This document shows positions 4,700 to 9,387 of a stretch of 9,387 nucleotides of DNA, piece by piece; the first letter of the stretch is position 1; each line of letters starts with the position of its first letter. The stretch comes from Erythrobacter sp. UBA2510. GTDB taxonomy: Bacteria; Pseudomonadota; Alphaproteobacteria; Sphingomonadales; Sphingomonadaceae. The DNA lies in assembly GCA_002341345.1 (NCBI GenBank), contig DDNW01000125.1, forward strand, positions 21,630 through 31,016, given 5' to 3'. Under the pieces are notes generated by a model. The model saw only the letters and a program-made list of their open reading frames with translations, did not search any database and was not told the DNA's origin. Position numbers and translations under genes: made by a program.

Positions 4700-7621
4700 A
4701 TGCAGATTGACAATATTGATAACGGTCGCAGCCAACAGAATTCCAGCATGCTGCGCCGGGGCCTTCTCGCCGGCTCGGCAATCGCTGTCGCGCTCACCGC
4801 AATGCCGCAGATTGCAGTCGCGCAGGAAGCCGATGAACGCATCGTCGTCACCGGCTCACGCATCGTTCGCGACGGTAACGATGCGCCGACGCCCGTTAGC
4901 GTCATCACCAAGGCGGAAATCGAGGCCGAGGCCCCGGCCAGCATTACCGACTTCGTCAACACCCTGCCCGCCGTCGCGGGCAGTCAGACCGCCCAGACCA
5001 ACTCGGGTTCACTGTCCAGCTCCAACTCGGGCATCTCTGCGCTGAACCTGCGCCAGATGGGTTCCAACCGTACGCTGGTGCTGCTTGACGGCCGCCGCTC
5101 GGTTCCCTCCTCCACGGCCGGCCTGGTCGATATCAACACCTTCCCGCAGTCGCTGATCGAACGCGTTGACGTGGTGACCGGCGGTGCATCGGCCGCCTAC
5201 GGTTCGGACGCCGTCTCGGGCGTGGTGAACTTCATCCTCGACCGCGATTATGAAGGTGTGAAGGGCAGCTACCAGTACGGTATCACCACCTATGGTGACA
5301 CGCCCAACCACAAGATCGAACTCGCCGCGGGCACCAGCCTGCTCGACGATCGCCTGCATATCATCGGGGCCTTCGAGTGGTTCAAGCAGACCGGTGTCGA
5401 CACGCTGAATCGCGACTGGAACGACAGCCACACCTTTCTCGTCAACAACCCCTTTTATGCAGATGGAAATGGAGAACCCCAGCTTTACTGGGGTAGCGGC
5501 ATCGGCGAGAGCATCCTTGCTCCCGGCGGCCTGATCACCAGCGGACCGTTCAAGGGTACCTATTTCGGCAATCAGGACACCTTCGGCCAGGCCAGCGTCA
5601 ACCAGTTTGCCTACGGAGCGACGACCGGTCGTTATATGATCGGCGGCGATTACGATCTCGATACCTATCACTACGGCTCGAACTCGCTGTCACCGGATGA
5701 AGAGCGTATCGGTGTTTTCGGCCGGATCGGTTTCGAGGTCACGCCGAATATCGAACTGTTCGCGCAGGTCTCGTGGAACCGCTACGAGAACGAGAGCTTT
5801 TACCAGCAGACCCCGGCATCGTTCACGGCCCAGCTGGACAATCCGTTCCTGCCGACCGAATTCGTCGACATGGTCAACGCCTATAACGCGACTGCCGCGA
5901 CGCCGGTCACTTCCTTCGCGATTGGTACATCGACGGCAGGAATTCCGTCCGCCGGTGCCAACAACAAGCGTACCGTTGAACGGTATCTGGTCGGGGCAGA
6001 GGGCGATGCCGGTATCCTTGGCGGCATCACCTGGGACGTGTCCTATCAGTATGGCCGGGCCGACCTCGACCAGTACCTGACCAACACCTTCAACTGGAAC
6101 CGCTTCTATTCGGCGCTTGATGTGGTCGATAACGGCTCAGGCCCCGTATGCCGCGACCTGACCCTCTTCTCCGACTGCGTTCCGCTCAACCTGATCGGCA
6201 TAGGCGGGGTCACGCCTGAAGCCCTGGAATTCCTCTTCGCGGAAGCTCCCGAGCGTAACCAGATCATCACGCAGGAAGTGGCAGCGTTCAACATTATCGC
6301 CGACAACATAATCGATCTGTGGGCCGGTCCGATTGCGATCGGTATCGGCGGCGAATGGCGCCGTGAGGAAGTGGAGAGCATCCTCGATCCAGGCCAGTAT
6401 GACCGTGACCTGCCGCAATATAGCGGTGGCTGGCTCTACGGTAACTACAAGAACGATAACGGCGACTACAATGTGAAGGAAGCCTATATCGAAACGCTGG
6501 TTCCGCTCTTCGATGGTGCTGACTTCAACGGTGCCGTCCGCTGGACTGACTATTCCTCTTCGGGAACGGTCTATACATGGAAAGCGGGCCTGACCTGGCA
6601 GGTTAACCCCAGCATCAAGCTGCGCGGTACGGTCTCGCGGGACATCCGCGCGGGCAACCTGGATGACCAGTTCTCCTCCGGCACGGCACGTACCAACGCG
6701 ATCACAGTCCCTGGCCTCGATGCCAGCGGTTTCTATGATCCGGCGCTACCTACCACATCGGACCAGTTCGTGCAGGCCCAGACCGGCAACCCGGCCATCG
6801 CCCCGGAAAAGGCGCTGACCTACGGTTTCGGTGCGATCTTCACGCCTGAGTTCCTGCCCGGCTTCTCCTTCGCAGCCGACTACTGGAACATCGATCTGAC
6901 CGACGCGATTGATGCGCTCAGTGCCGAAAACACGGTCCTGTTTTGCTTCGAACAGAGGTCAGCCGAACAGTGCCGCAATATCGTCTATGCAGACACACCG
7001 ACGGTGCGCTACGACACTCCGCGCGCCGCCGACATCGAGACGATCTTCCTGCCCAAGTTCAATTTCTCGAGCCAGCAGGCGAGCGGCATTGACTTTGAGG
7101 CTAGTTACCGGACCCCGGCCGGACCGGGTGACCTCTCGCTACGGGCGGTGGCCACCTATTACATCGAGAACGTGACCGACACGGGCGTCAGCTTCCCCAC
7201 AGACGACGCTGGTTCGCGAGACCTTCCCGAATTGCAGTATCGCTTTTCGGCGGGTTATGCGCTCGATGCCTTTAATGCGGTGCTCGTTGCCCGTGGTTTC
7301 AGCGCCGGTGTGATCGACAACAACTACGTAGAATGCGAATCAGGAAACTGCCCGGCATCAACTCCTGAAGCGCGGACGATCAACAACAACAAGCTGGAAG
7401 GCGCGATCTACTTCGACACGAACTTCTCCTACTCGTTCGAAGTCGGTAGCGTTTCGGCCAAGGCGATCTTCGCGATCAAGAACCTGCTTGACCGCGATCC
7501 GTACATCTTCGGCGCCAGCAGCACAGGTTCGAACAACGGCGCGGCCTATCCCCAGACCGCTCGTGAACTGTACGATACGCTGGGCCGGACCTTCCGCCTC
7601 GGTCTCAGCTTCGAATACTAA
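4700..7621 (+). CDS. TonB-dependent outer-membrane receptor
   Basis: A 973-residue outer-membrane transporter that would move a substrate into the periplasm using TonB-ExbB-ExbD energy. A signal peptide with a 16-residue polar extension (core from M17, LRRGLLAGSAIAVAL) ends near AVA|Q (residue 41). The TonB box IVVTGSR is at 48-54. The plug domain spans about 62-182, with SITDFVNTLPAV, LNLRQMGSNRTLVLLDGRR, ERVDVVTGGASAAYGSDAVSGVVNF and then the barrel. The C-terminus FRLGLSFEY ends in an aromatic residue, as needed for barrel assembly. The length fits the large sphingomonad receptors. Three close cysteine pairs (C484/C493, C749/C758, C879/C884) probably sit in extracellular loops. ATG 4700 is preceded by a GGGGGG tract; the next ATG (4748) lacks a ribosome site. 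The neighbouring exported M20 amidohydrolase suggests an amide or peptide substrate rather than a siderophore, but this is inference. Confidence 0.95.
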   Translation: MQIDNIDNGRSQQNSSMLRRGLLAGSAIAVALTAMPQIAVAQEADERIVVTGSRIVRDGNDAPTPVSVITKAEIEAEAPASITDFVNTLPAVAGSQTAQTNSGSLSSSNSGISALNLRQMGSNRTLVLLDGRRSVPSSTAGLVDINTFPQSLIERVDVVTGGASAAYGSDAVSGVVNFILDRDYEGVKGSYQYGITTYGDTPNHKIELAAGTSLLDDRLHIIGAFEWFKQTGVDTLNRDWNDSHTFLVNNPFYADGNGEPQLYWGSGIGESILAPGGLITSGPFKGTYFGNQDTFGQASVNQFAYGATTGRYMIGGDYDLDTYHYGSNSLSPDEERIGVFGRIGFEVTPNIELFAQVSWNRYENESFYQQTPASFTAQLDNPFLPTEFVDMVNAYNATAATPVTSFAIGTSTAGIPSAGANNKRTVERYLVGAEGDAGILGGITWDVSYQYGRADLDQYLTNTFNWNRFYSALDVVDNGSGPVCRDLTLFSDCVPLNLIGIGGVTPEALEFLFAEAPERNQIITQEVAAFNIIADNIIDLWAGPIAIGIGGEWRREEVESILDPGQYDRDLPQYSGGWLYGNYKNDNGDYNVKEAYIETLVPLFDGADFNGAVRWTDYSSSGTVYTWKAGLTWQVNPSIKLRGTVSRDIRAGNLDDQFSSGTARTNAITVPGLDASGFYDPALPTTSDQFVQAQTGNPAIAPEKALTYGFGAIFTPEFLPGFSFAADYWNIDLTDAIDALSAENTVLFCFEQRSAEQCRNIVYADTPTVRYDTPRAADIETIFLPKFNFSSQQASGIDFEASYRTPAGPGDLSLRAVATYYIENVTDTGVSFPTDDAGSRDLPELQYRFSAGYALDAFNAVLVARGFSAGVIDNNYVECESGNCPASTPEARTINNNKLEGAIYFDTNFSYSFEVGSVSAKAIFAIKNLLDRDPYIFGASSTGSNNGAAYPQTARELYDTLGRTFRLGLSFEY

Positions 7622-7630
7622 ATGATTGAA

Positions 7631-7666
7631 CTGGCAGGGGCATTGCCGTGAGCGCGCCCCTGCCAG
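7631..7666 (+). terminator. Strong hairpin after the TonB receptor gene
   Basis: CTGGCAGGGGC (7631-7641) pairs perfectly with GCCCCTGCCAG (7656-7666) around a 14-base loop, beginning 10 bases after the receptor stop codon. It is followed by ACCTTTCCT, a weak T-tract. It is probably a rho-independent terminator or a partial terminator/3'-stabiliser that lowers read-through into the amidohydrolase. Confidence 0.75.
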
Positions 7667-7748
7667 ACCTTTCCTGATTGCTCACGACAACAGATTTCAA
7701 TTTGCCACGCTGCACCCCCCAATATTCAGCGTCAAAGGCGATGTGGAC

Positions 7749-7753
7749 GAGGA
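7749..7753 (+). promoter_or_regulatory. Ribosome binding site deciding the amidohydrolase start
   Basis: GAGGA lies five bases before ATG 7759. The upstream in-frame ATG at 7741 has only AAGG at a two-base distance, and the TTG at 7678 overlaps the terminator region. Confidence 0.6.
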
Positions 7754-7758
7754 CCCTC

Positions 7759-9345
7759 ATGATCAAATTTCGACAAGTCACCCTTGCATCTGCGGTGGCA
7801 CTAGCCGCTTTCGCGGCTTCGCCTGTTGCTGCGGAGGCTCCCGAGGAGCTGAAGATAGAGGCCATTGCAGGCGTCGACGCCCGCGCCAAGCTGGTGCAGG
7901 AGATGGTCGATTCCATCTTCAGCTTCGCCGAACCGGGCTTTCAGGAATTCAAGACGCAGGAATACGTCACCGGCATTCTCGAAGAAAACGGCTTCACCAT
8001 TGAGCTCGGCTCCGCTGGCGTCGACAGCGCCTTTACCGCCACCTGGACGCATGGAACGGGCGGCCCGAAGATTGCCCTGGGCAGCGACGTCGATGGCCTG
8101 CTCGGCCTGTCGCAGAAGCCCGGCGTCGGCGAACTCGTGCCGCTGGTCGAGGCCGCTCCCGGCCACGGCGAAGGACACAATTCGGGCATGGCCGTGATGG
8201 TCGCCGCCGCGCTGGCGGTGAAGGACATCATGGAAAAGGAAGACATTCCCGGTACGCTGATGATCTGGCCCGGCATCGCCGAGGAACTGCTCGCAACGAA
8301 AGCCTACTTCGTGCGTGAAGGCATGTTCGAAGGGTTCGACGCCACCATCTTCACCCATGTCGGCAACGGCTTCGGCACCAGCTACGGCAAGGGTGGCGGC
8401 AACGGCATGGTGTCGGTGGAATACACTTTCCGCGGCAGCTCCTCGCATGGCGCCGGTGCGCCCTGGGCCGGCAAGAGTGCGCTCGACGGCGTCGAATTGA
8501 TGAACGTCGCGTGGAACATGAAGCGCGAACACCTCTACCCCACCCAGCGTTCGCACTATGTCATCACCAATGGCGGCGGCCAGCCCAACATCGTCCCCGA
8601 CGTAGCCTCGGTCTGGTACTATTTCCGCGAGCGTGAGTTCGATTCCATCCGCAACCTTTACGAAACGGGCAACCGGATCGCCGAGGCGGCCGCGATGGCG
8701 ACCGAGACCACCGTGTCGCGCCGGGTGCTGGGCTATGCGGCTCCGCAATGGGGCAACAAGCCGCTGGCCGAAGCCGCGCAAAAGAACATCGAATATGTCG
8801 GCATGCCCGACTGGTCCGAAGACGATCAGGCCTTCGTCAAGGCGGTGCAGACCTCGCTCGGCCGCGAGATCCAGCCGCTCGCGACCGAGGTCGGCGAACT
8901 GCGTGAACCGAGCGAGTTCTCGATCGGTGGCGGTTCGGACGACATCGGCGATATCATGTGGGCGCTGCCCACGATCACCATTCGCTTCCCCTCGAACATC
9001 CCCAGCATGACCGGTCACCACCAGACAGCGGCGATCGCGATGGCTACCCCGATCGCGCACAAGGGTGCGGTTGCCGGTGCCAAGGCGGTGGCGCTGACCA
9101 CGCTCGACATCCTGATGGATCCCGAGCTGCTGGCCGAAGCGAAGAAATATCGGGAGGAAGTGCAGTTCGCCGACGGACGCTTCTACGACCCCGTCCTGAC
9201 TGATGAGGATATGCCGGCCAACGATCTCAATACCGAAATTATGGCTCAACTGCGTCCGACTCTCGAGCAGTATTATTACGATCCCTCGAAGTACGATTCC
9301 TATCTCGAGCAGCTTGGTGTGTCCTACCCGCCTGCCGGCGAATAA
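7759..9345 (+). CDS. Exported M20-family amidohydrolase (AbgB-like)
   Basis: A 528-residue metallo-amidohydrolase that should cleave an amide bond, for example of an N-acyl amino acid or dipeptide, in the periplasm. Signal peptide: MIKFRQ, a hydrophobic core, probable cleavage VAA|E after residue 25. Catalytic-domain signs: GSDVDGLLGLSQKPGV from G108, like the DALPGLSQ region of AbgB; GHGEGHN (135-141); IAEE (173-176, catalytic E175 and metal ligand E176); TH with H200; and GHHQTA (H420 or H421) followed by PIAHKGAVAGAK. A dimerisation/lid domain occurs at about 210-330, with SSHGAGAPWAGKSALDGVE. In M20D and AbgB enzymes the first metal motif has Cys (GHGCGH); here E138 takes that place while H140 is kept. 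The length is somewhat above AbgB's, partly from the signal peptide and an acidic C-terminal tail. It follows the TonB receptor by 137 bases with a terminator between. The substrate is unknown; carboxypeptidase or deacylase activity is possible. Confidence 0.9.
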   Translation: MIKFRQVTLASAVALAAFAASPVAAEAPEELKIEAIAGVDARAKLVQEMVDSIFSFAEPGFQEFKTQEYVTGILEENGFTIELGSAGVDSAFTATWTHGTGGPKIALGSDVDGLLGLSQKPGVGELVPLVEAAPGHGEGHNSGMAVMVAAALAVKDIMEKEDIPGTLMIWPGIAEELLATKAYFVREGMFEGFDATIFTHVGNGFGTSYGKGGGNGMVSVEYTFRGSSSHGAGAPWAGKSALDGVELMNVAWNMKREHLYPTQRSHYVITNGGGQPNIVPDVASVWYYFREREFDSIRNLYETGNRIAEAAAMATETTVSRRVLGYAAPQWGNKPLAEAAQKNIEYVGMPDWSEDDQAFVKAVQTSLGREIQPLATEVGELREPSEFSIGGGSDDIGDIMWALPTITIRFPSNIPSMTGHHQTAAIAMATPIAHKGAVAGAKAVALTTLDILMDPELLAEAKKYREEVQFADGRFYDPVLTDEDMPANDLNTEIMAQLRPTLEQYYYDPSKYDSYLEQLGVSYPPAGE

Positions 9346-9387
9346 GGCTCAAACTGTTCCTATGGCGGGCGTCTTTCGGTTCAGGGC

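Noticed and set aside
4493..4735. 80-codon minus-strand frame across the receptor's upstream region
   Set aside because: It overlaps the receptor start and the promoter-like elements, and nothing in its sequence looks like a known protein.
5009..5671. 220-codon minus-strand frame within the TonB receptor
   Set aside because: It is antisense to the conserved plug and early barrel of the receptor and shows no independent domain or ribosome site.
7801..9249. 482-codon open frame on the minus strand opposite the amidohydrolase
   Set aside because: It runs antisense to a gene with clear family motifs, its predicted protein is Arg/His/Gly-rich with no recognisable domain, and long antisense frames are common in high-GC coding DNA.
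9362..9387. ATG opening a frame at the right edge
   Set aside because: Only eight codons are visible and there is no clear ribosome binding site.
1..9387. CRISPR array, insertion sequence, tRNA or rRNA genes, or a defence or mobile system
   Set aside because: No regular spaced repeats, transposase motifs, terminal inverted repeats, cloverleaf-like segments or recognisable defence domains were seen on either strand.

Overview
The window looks like a chromosomal segment of a GC-rich alphaproteobacterium, most likely a sphingomonad (Sphingomonadales, possibly Erythrobacteraceae). This is inferred from the codon style, from the TonB-dependent receptor with a signal peptide followed by an IVVTGSR TonB box, and from a receptor lying beside an exported amidohydrolase and an Lrp/AsnC regulator. 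No 16S or other marker gene is present, so the taxonomy is an inference.

Left part (1-3038): the edge of a surface-polysaccharide locus. The 3' end of a family-4-type glycosyltransferase (1-384) is followed after 11 bases by a polytopic polysaccharide polymerase or O-antigen-ligase-like protein (396-1856). A second complete glycosyltransferase (1860-3038, minus strand) converges on the polymerase with only 3 bases between the stop codons.

Middle part (3039-4699): a 274-base non-coding stretch carries an ATTAACC/GGTTAAT inverted repeat. Next comes a small exported NTF2/SnoaL-like protein with a Tat-like signal (3313-3828, minus). It is divergent from an Lrp/AsnC-family regulator (3958-4455, plus, probable TTG start). 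The 129 bases between their starts hold an imperfect dyad that could be the operator. A further 244 non-coding bases before the receptor hold a tandem TTGCATCT repeat, a promoter-like TTGCAT/TATAAA pair and a GC-rich leader hairpin.

Right part (4700-9345): a 973-residue TonB-dependent outer-membrane receptor, a strong hairpin terminator (7631-7666), and an exported M20-family amidohydrolase (7759-9345) related to aminobenzoyl-glutamate hydrolase AbgB. The last 42 bases hold no supportable feature.

Working model (inference): the receptor imports an amide-linked compound such as an N-acyl amino acid or small peptide. The periplasmic M20 enzyme cleaves it, and the Lrp/AsnC regulator may sense a released amino acid. 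The NTF2-like protein may be an accessory periplasmic factor. The individual families are known. The most unusual detail is a Cys-to-Glu change in the metal-binding motif of the M20 enzyme. I see no CRISPR array, insertion sequence, tRNA or rRNA, and no clearly new defence or mobile system.
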